Assembly (NCBI GenBank): GCA_030562215.1
Contig: JAUPFL010000001.1
Location: forward strand, 2,778,501-2,842,500
Direction of reading: 5' to 3'
Length of the DNA: 64,000 bases
Source of the DNA: Peribacillus frigoritolerans
Lineage (GTDB): Bacteria > Bacillota > Bacilli > Bacillales > DSM-1321
Both the position numbers and the translations under genes were made by a program. How positions within the stretch are numbered: the stretch's first letter is position 1; every line of letters starts with the position of its first letter. This document shows positions 39,669 to 51,064 of this stretch, piece by piece. The notes beneath the pieces were generated by a model. The model ran no database searches, was not told the DNA's origin, and saw only the letters and a program-made list of their open reading frames with translations.

Positions 39669-39702
39669 CCCCTTGATTGGCTCATGCCATTCAAGGTTTT
39701 TT
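39669..39702 (+). terminator. Terminator after the SUKH gene
   Basis: CCTTGATTGG and CCATTCAAGG pair with one mismatch, followed by TTTTTTATT. Confidence 0.8.
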
Positions 39703-39728
39703 ATTGTCATGTTAATGAGGAGATAAAA

Positions 39729-40436
39729 ATGTATAAAATATTATTGGTTGAAGACGATCTCAAAATAGCTGGAATCTTGGTCAATTATTTAAAAAGGTAT
39801 GGGTACGAGGTTTTTGAAGTGAAGCAACTGGACCAAGTTTTTGCGGAGTTCCAAGATATAAAGCCAGATTTGGTTTTATTGGATATTAATCTGCCCTATT
39901 ATGATGGGTTCCATTGGTGCCGGCTAATAAGGACGGTTTCGAAGGTTCCTGTCATATTCATCTCTGCAAGGACAGATGAAATGAACCAAGTCATGGCCAT
40001 TGAATATGGGGGAGATGACTATTTAACAAAACCGTTTCATTTGGAAGTGGTATTAGCGAAAATAAAGAGTGTCCTACGAAGGGTGTATGGTGAATATGCG
40101 GATATATCTTCATTCCACCAACAAGTAAAGGAAATGGAGGGATTAACGCTTTATACGGAAAAAGCGATGATTGAATATCAAGACAATCAGGTAACGTTAA
40201 CTCAAAATGAGTTGAAATTATTGAGTTGTTTACTACGACAGTATGACACCATCGTCTCTCGTGAAGTGTTACTTGAAGCATTATGGAATGATGATTCATT
40301 TGTTGATGACAATACATTGACCGTCAATGTCACAAGGGTACGGAGAAAACTTGAGGAGATTGGTGTCAAGAATGCCATAACAACTAGCAGGGGAAAAGGA
40401 TATCGACTAAAAATAGTGCAAGGTGAAGAAAAATGA
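39729..40436 (+). CDS. OmpR-family response regulator (Bce type)
   Basis: This 235 aa regulator has a receiver domain with the acidic pair EDD, phospho-Asp in LVLLDINLPYYDG and Lys in LTKPFH. The C-terminal winged helix has LTQNELKLLSCLLRQ and VDDNTLTVNVTRVRRKLEEIG. ATG 39729 follows GAGGAGATA. It overlaps the kinase gene by ATGA. The set with kinase and ABC transporter resembles BceRS-BceAB peptide-antibiotic sensing modules. Confidence 0.9.
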   Translation: MYKILLVEDDLKIAGILVNYLKRYGYEVFEVKQLDQVFAEFQDIKPDLVLLDINLPYYDGFHWCRLIRTVSKVPVIFISARTDEMNQVMAIEYGGDDYLTKPFHLEVVLAKIKSVLRRVYGEYADISSFHQQVKEMEGLTLYTEKAMIEYQDNQVTLTQNELKLLSCLLRQYDTIVSREVLLEALWNDDSFVDDNTLTVNVTRVRRKLEEIGVKNAITTSRGKGYRLKIVQGEEK

Positions 40437-41493
40437 AGCTGAAATCCTTTATTAAAGACCGTCTTTATTTTATATTTTATACCGTACTACTGTTAAGCCT
40501 GCTTATCATTGCTTATGCATTAGCCGTTCTGGAAGCGGGGAATCACATATCGATTTCAAATATCATCTATTTAATTATTCTCGCGTTGTTTATGATGCTT
40601 ATATTTTTAGTGGCCGATTACATAAGGCAATACCGTTTTCTTAATCAATTAGCAAGGATGAAGCAAGAACCGAGCTTGTCGTTTGAATATGTCGAAGCCT
40701 TTAGGGAACCTTTGACAAATGAACAAAAGTTGTGGATGGAGCTTTTTCAACAAATGAACAAGGTAACCATTGGGCAATTACAAGAACAAATCAAACAGAA
40801 GGAGCAATATGAGCTGTTGATTCATCAATGGGTCCATCAAATGAAGACACCTGTTTCAGTCATTTCCTTACTGATTCAAGAAGGCAAAAGGACATTTTCG
40901 AATGAGCCGATGAAGGATCATCTTAAAGAGATAGAAGAAGAAAATGATCGATTTCGTAGAGGGCTGGAAATTATATTGCATGGAGCAAGGCTGCAGCGTT
41001 TTTCGGAGGATGTAAAATCGGAGCGGGTTAACTTAATTAATCTAGTCAAGCAAGTGATTAACGAGGAAAAAAACAGTTCATCAAACGGTTCATATATCCC
41101 AGGCTTGAAACGGAGTTTGAGGACGTATATGTACATACGGATCGTAAGTGGCTGCACTTCGCCATTAGTCAGGTGGTCTTTAATGCACTGAAGTATTCAA
41201 GGCAGGAAGAACATGACAGCATAACGTTCAATATCATTGAAAAAGAGTCGGAGATTTTCCTTAGAATAACAGATCAGGGAATTGGAATCGTCCCACATGA
41301 TGTAAAACGGGTGTTTGATCCATTCTTTACTGGTGAGAACGGGCGAGTCAAACAAGAGTCAACCGGAATGGGACTATATCTTGTGAAGGAAATCGTTAAT
41401 AGACTTGGGCATGTCGTTACCATCCAATCGACCGTATCCGAAGGGACTACTGTGGAGTTTCTCTTTAAGACAAATATCTTACATGAAAGGTGA
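40433..41493 (+). pseudogene. Intramembrane-sensing histidine kinase (BceS type), one frameshift
   Basis: Two closely spaced N-terminal transmembrane helices with almost no extracellular loop are typical of BceS-like kinases that read the transporter state. The phospho-acceptor is in HQWVHQMKTPVSVISLL; ATP-binding motifs are VVFNALKYS, DQGIGI and STGMGLYLVKEI. The frame breaks in the A run 41067-41073; one A restores EEKKQFIKRFIYPRLETEF. About 353 aa in total. Confidence 0.85.
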
Positions 41494-41591
41494 CAGAATT
41501 GTAAGGGTGCTAAACGATTATGTAATAAACTTCGATGGGAGCCTCCCGCTTTATTCATTATACTTACGGTAAGAAAGGGAGGTATTTTCGA

Positions 41592-42368
41592 ATGTCGATT
41601 TTAAAAGCGGAACAACTATCCAAAACTTATTTTCAAAAGCAGGGGAATTTATTTCATAAGGCGTTACATAATTTCACCATGAATGTACAGAAAGGGGAAT
41701 TTGTCGGAGTGATGGGTCCATCTGGCAGCGGGAAAACCACTCTGCTTAACTTAATGGCCACGATTGATAAGCCCACCACAGGTAAAGTCATTCTAAATGA
41801 TCAAAATCCTAATGAATTAAACAATCAGGACCTGGCATTGTTTCGCAGGAGGGAAATTGGATTTGTTTTTCAAGACTTCAACCTTCTTGATACACTTACC
41901 GTTCGCGAAAATATCCTCCTTCCTCTAGCGTTAGATCATTATAAACTGCAGGAAATGGAATATAGGGTAAATCAGTTGGCAAGCCTTCTTGGTATAGAAG
42001 GGATTTTAGAAAAGAGGACTTTTGAAATTTCTGGAGGTCAGCAGCAACGAACGGCTTGTGCAAGAGCGATGATTCATGAGCCTTCCATTATTTTAGCGGA
42101 TGAACCTACTGGTAATTTGGATTCCAAATCTGCCAAGCAGGTAATGGATACCCTCACGACACTTCAGGAGAAAAAGGGAGCAACCATCCTCATGGTCACT
42201 CATGACCCGACTGCAGCCAGCTTCTGTGACCGGATTCTATTCATAAAGGATGGCAAGTTCTTTTCGGAGGTCCACAGCGGAGGGGAAAGACAGAGCTTCC
42301 ATCAAAGGATTTTAGATACGTTAAGTGTTTTGGGAGGAGTCTATCATGAACATCCGACTTCTCGCTAA
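41592..42368 (+). CDS. ABC transporter ATPase (BceA type)
   Basis: This ~258 aa ATPase has Walker A GPSGSGKTTLLNL, the Q-loop FQDFNLLD, signature SGGQQQRTACARA and Walker B IILADEPTGNLDSKS. ATG 41592 follows AAGGGAGGT. The 98 bp before it contains TGACAGAATTGTAAGGGT and could be the response-regulator target promoter. The stop lies 22 bp inside the permease gene. Confidence 0.9.
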   Translation: MSILKAEQLSKTYFQKQGNLFHKALHNFTMNVQKGEFVGVMGPSGSGKTTLLNLMATIDKPTTGKVILNDQNPNELNNQDLALFRRREIGFVFQDFNLLDTLTVRENILLPLALDHYKLQEMEYRVNQLASLLGIEGILEKRTFEISGGQQQRTACARAMIHEPSIILADEPTGNLDSKSAKQVMDTLTTLQEKKGATILMVTHDPTAASFCDRILFIKDGKFFSEVHSGGERQSFHQRILDTLSVLGGVYHEHPTSR

Positions 42369-44279
42369 GAGGAATATTCAAGGAAATGCACAACGTTATC
42401 TTGCTTATTTTTTAGTATTGTCCTTTCCGTCTCAATCTTTTTTATTTACGCATCGTTTATCTTTCATCCTGATGTGGTCCATGCGAATATTCCAGGGGGA
42501 CAGTTAATTAGTAGGGGACTCATTGCAGCAGAAATAGTGATCATCATATTTTCAGTTTTTTTATCGCTTATTCGAATGCAGCATTTATACAGCCGCGAAA
42601 AAAGAGTTTGGGCTGCTGACACTGCTTGGAATGTCCAAATCCCAACTTAGAAAACTGATTTACTTGGAGCAAACGATGGTTTCCCTCATATCTATCCTGG
42701 TTGGAGTTGGCTTAGGTTTTTGTTCTCAAAATTATTCTTAATGGCAATTTCTTGGTTATTGGCTGTAGAGCAACCAATATCGTTTGTCTTTGTCCCTGAG
42801 GCCTTTATTTATACCATTGTTGGTTTCATTTTGCTATTTCAGCTATTATCGCTCCTTTCATTGTTCCACATAGGAAATGCGGAGGTAGTCGATTTACTCA
42901 AAGATAAACAAAAACCCAAAAAGACTCCCTTCGTTTCAAGGTGGTTAATTGCACTATCAGCAGTTTGCTTAAGCATTTCTTATTATTTGGCATGTACGAT
43001 GTCGGTGAACAATTCTTATATTCGAGTATTGCCCATAGTATTCTTCGTACTGATCGGCACCTATTTTTTATTCAGCCAAAGCATTGTCGCTCTATGCAGA
43101 AGGCTTTACCGGAAGAAGAAAAGCTTATATGGTGGAACGAATTTAATTACTCAAACAAACCTGATATTCAATATTAAGGACTATTCCAGGTTATTCTTTT
43201 TGACCTCGATCATTACAGCCGTGATTTTGACAGCTGCAGGAACACTTTTCATGTTCAGTGCAGATTTAAAAAGCAAGGGATGGATAACATTCCTCAATCA
43301 ATTGGCTGGGTTGAAAATGATGCTTCCATTTATTCAGTTATTGAACCATCTGCAGTGGAGAAAACATTAAAGGAAGATGGATTCAAGATCCTTTACGAAG
43401 TAAATATGACTGGATTGCCCATTACCCACATGTTACCCCATATGAGAACGGGAGAACCCAATGAAAATAGGTCATTATTAATCTCGGAAAGTGATTATAA
43501 CAATGCGGCTGCATTGCGAAAAATTGAACCAGCAAAGTTATCAGGAAAAGAAGCGTTATATATTTTTCCTTATGGAGGACTGGACTATCAATTCGTCCAC
43601 AAGGGAGAACAAAAGGAGCTGCACTTTGGCAATCGAACCATTCAGGTAACAATGATTGGTCAGCGCAATCAATCGATAGTCGCACCCATAAAAGCAGCAA
43701 CGACCCTGATGGTGGTCGATGATCAGCTGTATCATGAAATCACTGCAGATGTGCCATTAAAAGAGATGGCAAGAGTACGGGGTATGAAGTTAAAGATTGG
43801 GAAGAATCAATGGAAACATCTAGTGAAATCGAACAAATGTCTAATAATCCTAATCATAATCAACTGCAAACAAGAGCTCCGATTTATCAAGAAATGAAAC
43901 AGGGAAGCATATTGATTCTTTTTATAGGCTTGTTTGTCAGTCTATTATTCTTTATCGTCCAAGGGAGCATGATGTATCTGCGAGTTTTTACGAATTTAGA
44001 AGATAAAAAAATCCAAATCCATGCCCTTCATCGATTGGGGTTGACAAAAAAGAAATAAGGCAAATTTTAAGTGCCGAAATACGCATCCTCTTTTTCGCTC
44101 CTTTTCTGATAGGGGTGATTCATGCCATAGTCGCCTACGTGGCATTAAGCAATTTATTGGGAACGAATTTGTTTGTCTACTCGGCCATGGTCATCGCAAC
44201 GTATTTTCTTTTTCAACTGCTATACTATCAAGTAACTAAAAAGATGTATGAGCGGGCAGTCATCAATTCATTTAAATAA
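42346..44279 (+). pseudogene. ABC transporter permease (BceB type), about six frameshifts
   Basis: After repair this is a ~645 aa FtsX-like permease with about ten helices and one large extracellular domain (residues about 300-520), as in BceB. It starts MNIRLLAKRNIQGNAQRYLA after GGGAGGAG. Single-base losses are inferred near 42432 (C), 42604 (A), 42721 (T), 43266 (T), 43786 (G) and 44052 (A); each restores continuous sequence, e.g. KKEFGLLTLLGMSKSQL and GYEVKDWEESMETSS. The break density is the highest in the window. Ends MYERAVINSFK. Confidence 0.8.
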
Positions 44280-44296
44280 AAGCTATCATATGTATA

Positions 44297-44331
44297 GGAA
44301 TCTAGGGTTCAGTCCCTGATTCCATTTTTTT
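44297..44331 (+). terminator. Terminator after the Bce-type operon; AT-rich gap beyond
   Basis: GGAATCTAGGG and CCCTGATTCC form the stem, then TTTTTTT. The following 44332-44825 is very AT-rich and includes the palindrome-like TAATTATACTAAAATAATTA near 44563; no gene seen. Confidence 0.82.
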
Positions 44332-44825
44332 ATTCAGGAGTCTTCTCATTGAAACGGCATTTTCCTTGATGATAAATTAGTTAATATGCACTATTGAAAG
44401 AAGATTGATCCGCTATTTTGCATAAATCATATGAATTATGGTGTGATTTTACAGGTGAGTCCTTTAAAATCTTGTAATATTTTCATATAAAGGGTAAAAT
44501 TATTTATTTGAAGCGAGAATATCGAACCCAACATCATTTATTTTTACCATTTTCACATAAATAATTATACTAAAATAATTATTTTATGGAAATAAAATGA
44601 TTAATTAGAAATGATTAATAATAGACTTCGTTTAGATTAAAACATAAAAAGTCATTTGATCAAAAAAATGGTGGGTATTCTGTTAATTACTTGCTTAATT
44701 ATAGTATTATTTGCCTGGGATAATAGAGATTATTAGATTTTCCCTATTTCTTTGTCCCTTAATATAGTAAACTCAGAATAAGTTCGTTAACTTTTAGCTG
44801 CTAGAGACGAGGTAAGTTTAATCCT

Positions 44826-46147
44826 ATGAAAAATAAAAAGTTAAGGGCATTTCTTTATTTGACCATTCTTTTATTGATTGTTTTCATTCTTCTAAATATG
44901 TTTTCAACATATTTAAGCATTAAAAATTCTGTGCAAAAATCCGTTGCAAATCAAAACTTGGTAGCTGCTAGATCTATTGCCGACTCGATGGATATAGAGG
45001 CGTATCAGCGATTTCTCAATAACCAAGTAAAGAGCCAGGATTATTGGGATATAAAAGCTTACTTAGAGGATGCCCGTGAAAAAATAGGAGCATTATACGT
45101 TTATACCATCTTGATTGATAATCCGGAAGTATCTAAGGCTATGATTACTGGATTTTCTAAGGATCATAAAGGGGATTTTCCTATCGGTGGTGTATGTACT
45201 GTTCCGTCGGAGCAGGTTAAACAGGCGTATGAAGGCAAAAGTTTCATTACCGGTATTCTGGAAGATCCGGAATATGGTGAGTATTTGACTGTGGGAGTGC
45301 CGATGAAAAATCAAGATGGCACCATTATTGGTTTTTTGGGCATTGATGTTAGCGCGGAAGATATTAATGCCATTAACGGCAAGGTATTGAAAAGCAGCAT
45401 TGCCATTCTTGTTTATAATGGTGGATTTGTTATCATGCTGCTGGTTACCTTTTTGTCATTCAAAAATGGTATCAAAAGGAACTGACACGTGAAGTGGGAG
45501 ATACGGAAGATACATATCAATCGGAATTTCAATCGCTCATTGCTTCAGTCCGCTCATTAAGGCATGATTTTTCCAATCATATTCAGGTGATACATGGATT
45601 GCTTAAATTAGAGGAGAACGCAAAAGCACTCGAATATTTAACCGGTCTTTCAAAAGAAGTGCATTCGATTGAATCGATGAAATTGGATGTGATTCATCCG
45701 GGCTTATCTGTCCTGTTAGAGACTAAAAGGCTTTCGGCCCAGAATTATAACATCGATATTGAGATTGATGTTTCACAAGAATCCTTCAATCGGATCAAAA
45801 CAATCGATTTGATAAAATTATTATCAAATGTTATCGACAATGCGATTGAGGCAACAATTGAATTGCCGGAGCAAGAACGCCGGATGAATATTGCATGCAA
45901 AGCTGATGATGAAAAGTATACGTTCATGGTCACGAACACTGGACCAATGATTTCGGAATTAGATCTGGAGAATATATTCGCCAGCGGTTTTTCAACCAAA
46001 AAGGCACAAAAGGGCAAAGTTCGCGGACAAGGGTTGTTCATCGTCAAAGACTTAGTGAAAAGATATGATGGAGAGATTCATGTACAATCCTCTGAAAAAG
46101 AAACGACCGTTACGATGATCATTCCCGTAAATGGAAAAATGGGCTAA
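44826..46147 (+). pseudogene. Sensor histidine kinase with extracellular sensor and GHKL domain, one frameshift
   Basis: Joined frames give a ~440 aa membrane kinase: TM helix at residues 8-30, a Cache-like extracellular domain (to about 200, GVPMKNQDGTIIGFLGIDVS), a second TM helix, then a Spo0B/GHKL-type kinase core with SLRHDFSNHIQVIHGLL (H...N box), VIDNAIEA and GQGLFIVKDLVKRY. The break is the A run 45462-45466; one A gives SFKKWYQKELTREVGD. No response regulator lies beside it, unlike CitA/DctS-type relatives. Confidence 0.8.
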
Positions 46148-46174
46148 ATTGATCCAAAGGAAACACATTTGATA

Positions 46175-46213
46175 AGAAGGTATGATTCCTTGAAGGAATC
46201 ATACCTTTTTTAC
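46175..46213 (+). terminator. Terminator after the sensor kinase
   Basis: AAGGTATGATTCCTT and AAGGAATCATACCTT pair perfectly, then TTTT. No gene is recognised in 46214-46422; it would include the miaA promoter. Confidence 0.93.
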
Positions 46214-46422
46214 GATTTTTCCCCATTGCCGCAATGGAGCTGTGAGCCTCAAATGTATTTTTGTATTTTACAGCCTGACGATCGAAGAGATATGAAGATG
46301 ACGATTATTACGGTTAAAAATTTGAATAAAAGTACCTTAATTGGACATAATGGGTAGATGTTTAGCTGCTCTCAACGAGATTATGATAAGATAGGGAAAA
46401 AATCATTTAAGGCAGTGAGATT

Positions 46423-47346
46423 GTGAAACAACAAAAAGGAAAACTTCTCGTTATCATTGGACCGACTGCTGTTGGGAAGACAAAGATGAGCATTGAGATG
46501 GCAAAGTTATTTAATGGTGAAATCATTAGTGGAGACTCCATGCAGGTTTATAAAGGGATGGATATTGGGACTGCAAAAATCAAGATGGAAGAAACGGAAG
46601 GAATTCCTCATTATTTACTTGATATTAAAGATCCTGTTGAACCATTTAGTGCGGCAGAGTTCCAGGAGCGAGCTAATGCTTGTATCGAGGATATCCAAAG
46701 CAGAGGTAAACTTCCCATTATCGTCGGTGGAACAGGATTATACATACAATCAGTCATCTATGATTATCATTTTTCGGAGGCGCCATCCGACCCTGTTTAT
46801 AGGGAGGGACTCGAAAAACAGGTAAGGGAGTCAGGAATCGATCCTGTTTTTGAACAATTACGAAGTGTTGACCCGGAAAGTGCGAATCGGATTCATCCTA
46901 ATAATATAAGAAGGGTGATCAGGGCACTTGAGATTTTTCATTGTACCGGTAAAACGATGAGTGAGCAGCTGAATGAACAGCCTACAGAATTGAAATATGA
47001 TACGTGCATCATTGGATTGACAATGGAACGTGAAAAGTTATATCAACGGATCGATCAACGTGTTGATGTCATGGTAGAAGAAGGGCTGATTCAAGAGGTG
47101 GAGTCATTTCATGAAAAAGGTTTGAGGGATTGCCAATCGATCCAGGCTATAGGCTATAAAGAAATCTATGATTATTTTGATGGAAGGGCTTCATTGGATG
47201 AAGCGGTTGAGACATTAAAGCAAAACTCCCGTCGTTATGCGAAAAGGCAATTGACCTGGTTCCGGAATAAAATGAATGTATTTTGGTTTGATATGACCGA
47301 TCTCGAGGGTTTTCCGAAAAAATACATGAAATATCTGGATTTATAG
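46423..47346 (+). CDS. miaA: tRNA dimethylallyltransferase MiaA
   Basis: This 307 aa enzyme adds a dimethylallyl group to A37 of tRNAs, providing the substrate for MiaB encoded upstream in this window. P-loop GPTAVGKTKMS (residues 12-22), GDSMQVYKGMDIGTAK, and the RRVIRALEI region are all present. GTG 46423 follows GGCAGTGAG. Intact; hfq follows 62 bp later. Confidence 0.96.
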   Translation: MKQQKGKLLVIIGPTAVGKTKMSIEMAKLFNGEIISGDSMQVYKGMDIGTAKIKMEETEGIPHYLLDIKDPVEPFSAAEFQERANACIEDIQSRGKLPIIVGGTGLYIQSVIYDYHFSEAPSDPVYREGLEKQVRESGIDPVFEQLRSVDPESANRIHPNNIRRVIRALEIFHCTGKTMSEQLNEQPTELKYDTCIIGLTMEREKLYQRIDQRVDVMVEEGLIQEVESFHEKGLRDCQSIQAIGYKEIYDYFDGRASLDEAVETLKQNSRRYAKRQLTWFRNKMNVFWFDMTDLEGFPKKYMKYLDL

Positions 47347-47408
47347 CAGGAAAGCTTTTCAGTGAAGGCGAATACATAAATTTAGAGAGAAAAGAGGAGG
47401 ACTAATTC

Positions 47409-47642
47409 ATGAAACAATCAGTAAATATTCAAGATCAGTTTCTTAATCAATTACGTAAAGATGGTACGTATGTGACGGTATTTTTATTAAACGGGTTCCA
47501 GATTAGAGGACAAGTGAAAGGGTTCGATAATTTTACCGTTTTATTTGAATCGGAGGGCAAACAGCAACTAGTCTATAAACATGCGATTTCTACATTTGCT
47601 CCACAACGTAATGTTCAGATTGATTACGAAGTGAAGGAATAA
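47409..47642 (+). CDS. hfq: RNA chaperone Hfq
   Basis: Hfq is 77 aa with Sm1 ([20 protein letters not shown]) and Sm2 (YKHAISTF, the YKHA motif). It forms hexamer rings that bind small RNAs. GAGGAGGACTA precedes ATG 47409. Position after miaA is conserved. Confidence 0.97.
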   Translation: MKQSVNIQDQFLNQLRKDGTYVTVFLLNGFQIRGQVKGFDNFTVLFESEGKQQLVYKHAISTFAPQRNVQIDYEVKE

Positions 47643-47659
47643 TCATATATATGAATGTG

Positions 47660-47694
47660 AAAAACAGGTTTAGCTTATGGCGACCTGTTTTTTT
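47660..47694 (+). terminator. Terminator after hfq; gap to spoVK
   Basis: AAACAGGT and ACCTGTTT form a stem with a 7-T tail. The region 47695-48028 carries no gene I can see and presumably holds the spoVK promoter; I could not identify a convincing sigma-E box by eye. Confidence 0.8.
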
Positions 47695-48028
47695 GCATGC
47701 ACTTCTCTGTTCTTTTTCAAAGAATCGATAATTTTACGTACCTGATTTGAATATATATCAAGGGACGGATTATTTTCGGGAAACCGCAGGAAATGACATT
47801 ACCCCTAATAAATTGGTGAACGGGTATGGAATTTGTCGTAATAAATCCTCCTAATGAAAAAATCCTGTCAGAATAAGTCGCTTTTCAGGAAGGGAATGGG
47901 GCTTAATTACGAAAAGATTAACGCGAATTTTCCGATGGGATAATTTTGGCTAAGCAGCAATGCCATGACCATCATAAATCGAAAATTGTGGTGTTAGAGT
48001 CAGGGTCCAAGATGGAGAGGTGAATGAA

Positions 48029-48984
48029 TTGGAACAACCGATCCGTATGAAAAATAACGGGCAAATCAATATTGTGTTTAATGCGGAAAACAGAAAAGCG
48101 CTGCAAAAGGATCTGCCGATAAAAGAAATTTTGGTGCAGGAAATCCCCCACCAGCATGTGGCATTGAAAGAGATTGAAGATGAACTGAAATCGCTGGTCG
48201 GAATGGAAGAAATGAAGCGGATGATAAAAGAGATATATGCCTGGATTTACATCAATAAACAACGTGAGGCAAAGGGGCTGAAGACTGGCCGGCAAGCGCT
48301 GCATATGATGTTTAAAGGGAATCCGGGAACAGGAAAACAACGGTTGCACGTTTAATCGGTAAGTTGTTTCAAAAAATGAATGTACTTTCGAAAGGGCATT
48401 TAATTGAAGCGGAGAGGGCAGATTTAGTCGGGGAATACATTGGCCATACTGCCCAAAAAACAAGGGATTTAATTAAGAAGGCCATTGGCGGAATCTTATT
48501 TATTGATGAAGCTTATTCCTTGGGAAGAGGCGGCGAAAAGGATTTTGGAAAAGAAGCCATAGATACCCTTGTCAAGCATATGGAGGATCGGCAGCACGAA
48601 TTCATTTTGATCCTTGCGGGATATTCGAGGGAAATGGATTATTTCCTCAGTCTTAATCCTGGCCTTCATTCCAGGTTCCCGCTTGTTATTGATTTTCCGG
48701 ATTATACGATTGAACAGCTAATGGAAATAGCCGATCGGATGTTGCGGGAAAAGGAGTATCTAATGAATCGGGATGCCGAAAGGAAATTAAGAGAACATTT
48801 AATCATATTACGTTCATTCCGGGGACCTATTTCATTTTCTAACGGTCGTTATATCCGCAATATACTTGAAAAGTCAATTAGGGCGCAGGCAATGCGGCTT
48901 TTACTGGAAGATTCATTTGAAAAATCCGATTTACTCACGCTTACCAGCCAAGATTTGATTTTCGAGGATGATGAGAAAGAATGA
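48029..48984 (+). pseudogene. spoVK: Stage V sporulation protein K (AAA ATPase), one frameshift
   Basis: This is a CbxX/CfxQ-type AAA ATPase of ~318 aa, made in the mother cell. TTG 48029 gives MEQPIRMKNNGQINIVFN and sits 9 bp after GAGAGG. Motifs: Walker A GNPGTGKTTVARLIG (after adding one A in 48334-48337), Walker B GGILFIDEAYSLGRGG, and sensor/SRH ILILAGYSREMDYF. The frameshift falls exactly inside the P-loop; as written the protein would stop at 111 aa. Confidence 0.9.
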
Positions 48985-48988
48985 CATG

Positions 48989-49017
48989 GAAAAGCCCACC
49001 AAGATGGCGGGCTTTTC
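48989..49017. terminator. Bidirectional terminator between spoVK and the TRIC-like gene
   Basis: GAAAAGCCC and GGGCTTTTC form the stem, with convergent genes on both sides. Confidence 0.8.
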
Positions 49018-49021
49018 AAAT

Positions 49022-49630
49022 TTATGTTTTAGGCACCCATTTTTTATTAGGCAGATGCCAATTATTGGTGTAAGAAAGGACTCGCAATATCGTGATGACG
49101 GCAAAGAGCGAATATAGCTGCCATGACTGGGATAATACACCACTGCCTAAAGCCAAGCCTGCAATGATGGCCCAAACTACGTAGATTTCTTTTCTGAAGA
49201 CCAATGGCTTTCTTCCGGCTAGTACGTCACGGAGTATCCCGCCGCCGCATCCGGTTAATGCAGCTGATACAATGATGGCGCTTATTGGATGATTTAGTTC
49301 CACGGCATACATCGCCCCTTGGATGGCAAAGGCTGAAAGGCCAATGGCATCACTGAGATTTCCCCATCTGTCCCAGTGCTTTGATAGGTTTGTAGGAAAA
49401 ATAAAAACGATGGTGATGGATACTAAAGCAATGACAAAATAGAAACTTTGATCCCATAAAGCTGAAACGGGGACACCGATCAACAGATTGCGGATTGCCC
49501 CGCCGCCAAAGGCGGTTATGATTCCTAAAATATAAACTCCTAAAATATCATACTCTTCTTCCATGGCGATGATAGTTCCGCTAATAGCGAATGCAATCGT
49601 ACCGATTAAGCTTAATACTTCCCATGTCAT
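49022..49630 (-). CDS. UPF0126/TRIC-family membrane protein
   Basis: This 202 aa protein has seven hydrophobic helices in two homologous halves, each with the glycine-rich motif (FGGGAIRNLLIG and CGGGILRDVLAGRKP). Family members form trimeric cation channels. B. subtilis YvgT belongs here. Reads leftward from an ATG at 49630 with AGAGGGACATTC upstream. Not part of the neighbouring operons. Confidence 0.87.
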   Translation of the reverse strand: MTWEVLSLIGTIAFAISGTIIAMEEEYDILGVYILGIITAFGGGAIRNLLIGVPVSALWDQSFYFVIALVSITIVFIFPTNLSKHWDRWGNLSDAIGLSAFAIQGAMYAVELNHPISAIIVSAALTGCGGGILRDVLAGRKPLVFRKEIYVVWAIIAGLALGSGVLSQSWQLYSLFAVITILRVLSYTNNWHLPNKKWVPKT

Positions 49631-49798
49631 ATGAATGTCCCTCTATGTCTTTTCGATTTTGATGGTAAAGCCAAATTTGATTTTAGCATGTTATCGGAAT
49701 TTTTAAAACGGTTAAAAGCTTCGTTTTGAGGAAATTTTTATATATTGAATTTTTTTGTTATGATTAACTGAAATCTACCAGAAGGTGGTGCCTTTGAT

Positions 49799-51052
49799 TT
49801 GGAAGAACCGATAAAGGAAACGGCTGTTTTAATTGGGTGTCAAACAACTGAGACTAGTGAACGTTTTGAATATTCACTCGATGAACTGGCTTCATTGGCG
49901 AAGACGGCGAATGCTGAGGTTTTAATGACCATCTCCCAGAAAAGGGAAAGCGTAGATCCGGCTACATATATAGGAAAAGGAAAAGTGGAAGAACTCCGGA
50001 ATCTGGAGGAGGAGCTGGAGCCGGATTTATTTATCTTTAATGATGAACTATCCCCGAGCCAGATTCGGAACCTTTCGAAACAATTGGAGGCAAGGATCAT
50101 AGACCGGACACAGCTAATATTGGATATATTTGCACAGCGGGCTCGATCCAGAGAAGGAAAGCTGCAGGTTGAACTTGCTCAGCTCCAATATTTATTGCCG
50201 CGTTTGGTTGGACAGGGAACGGCAATGTCCAGGCTAGGAGGAGGAATCGGCACCAGGGGACCAGGGGAGACGAAGCTGGAAAGCGACCGCCGCCACATCC
50301 GTGGAAAAATAGATGAAATCAAGCAACAATTAAGTGGAATAGTGAAGCATCGTGAACGCTATCGTGATAGAAGGAAACGTAATAAGGCCTTTCAAATAGC
50401 ACTTGTGGGATACACGAATGCAGGTAAATCCACACTGTTCAACCGTTTGACGGAGGCTGATTCATATGAAGAGAACCAATTATTCGCTACGCTGGATCCC
50501 ATGACAAGAAAGGCGATCCTTCCTAGCGGATTTACCGTGCTGCTGACGGATACGGTTGGATTCATACAAGATTTGCCGACATCTTTAATCGCTGCATTCC
50601 GCTCTACCTTGGAAGAAGTGAAAGAAGCGGATCTGCTGTTACATGTGGTCGATTCCTCAAGTACAGATTACTTTAATCATCAGAAAACAGTGCAGGATTT
50701 GTTAAATGACTTAGATGTGCCTTCCATTCCACAGCTAACGCTGTATAATAAAAAGGACAAGATTCACGCTGATTTTGTCAGGTCAGCCAGTCGTGCTTCA
50801 TTAATGATCAGTGCCTATGAAGAATCGGACCTGAATCAAATCATGGAAGAAATTGAAAAGTACGTGATTGAAGAAATGGTCCCGTATCATGTTTTCCTGC
50901 CGTCGAGTGAGGGTAAACTATTATCACAGCTGAAAAATGAAACCATATTGCGCACTCTCTCCTTTAACGAAGAATTGGAAAGGTATGAATGCAAAGGTTT
51001 TTGTCTAGCTGATCATCCAATAACCGGGCAGCTGGAGAAATATTCATTATAA
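49799..51052 (+). CDS. hflX: Ribosome-associated GTPase HflX (YnbA)
   Basis: This 417 aa GTPase has an N-terminal HflX domain ([20 protein letters not shown]), a Gly-rich linker ([20 protein letters not shown]), and a G domain with [22 protein letters not shown] and NKKDK. It splits or rescues stalled ribosomes in the family. TTG 49799 follows AGAAGGTGG. Intact, 12 bp from ynbB. Confidence 0.94.
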   Translation: MEEPIKETAVLIGCQTTETSERFEYSLDELASLAKTANAEVLMTISQKRESVDPATYIGKGKVEELRNLEEELEPDLFIFNDELSPSQIRNLSKQLEARIIDRTQLILDIFAQRARSREGKLQVELAQLQYLLPRLVGQGTAMSRLGGGIGTRGPGETKLESDRRHIRGKIDEIKQQLSGIVKHRERYRDRRKRNKAFQIALVGYTNAGKSTLFNRLTEADSYEENQLFATLDPMTRKAILPSGFTVLLTDTVGFIQDLPTSLIAAFRSTLEEVKEADLLLHVVDSSSTDYFNHQKTVQDLLNDLDVPSIPQLTLYNKKDKIHADFVRSASRASLMISAYEESDLNQIMEEIEKYVIEEMVPYHVFLPSSEGKLLSQLKNETILRTLSFNEELERYECKGFCLADHPITGQLEKYSL

Positions 51053-51064
51053 AGGGGAATTTTG

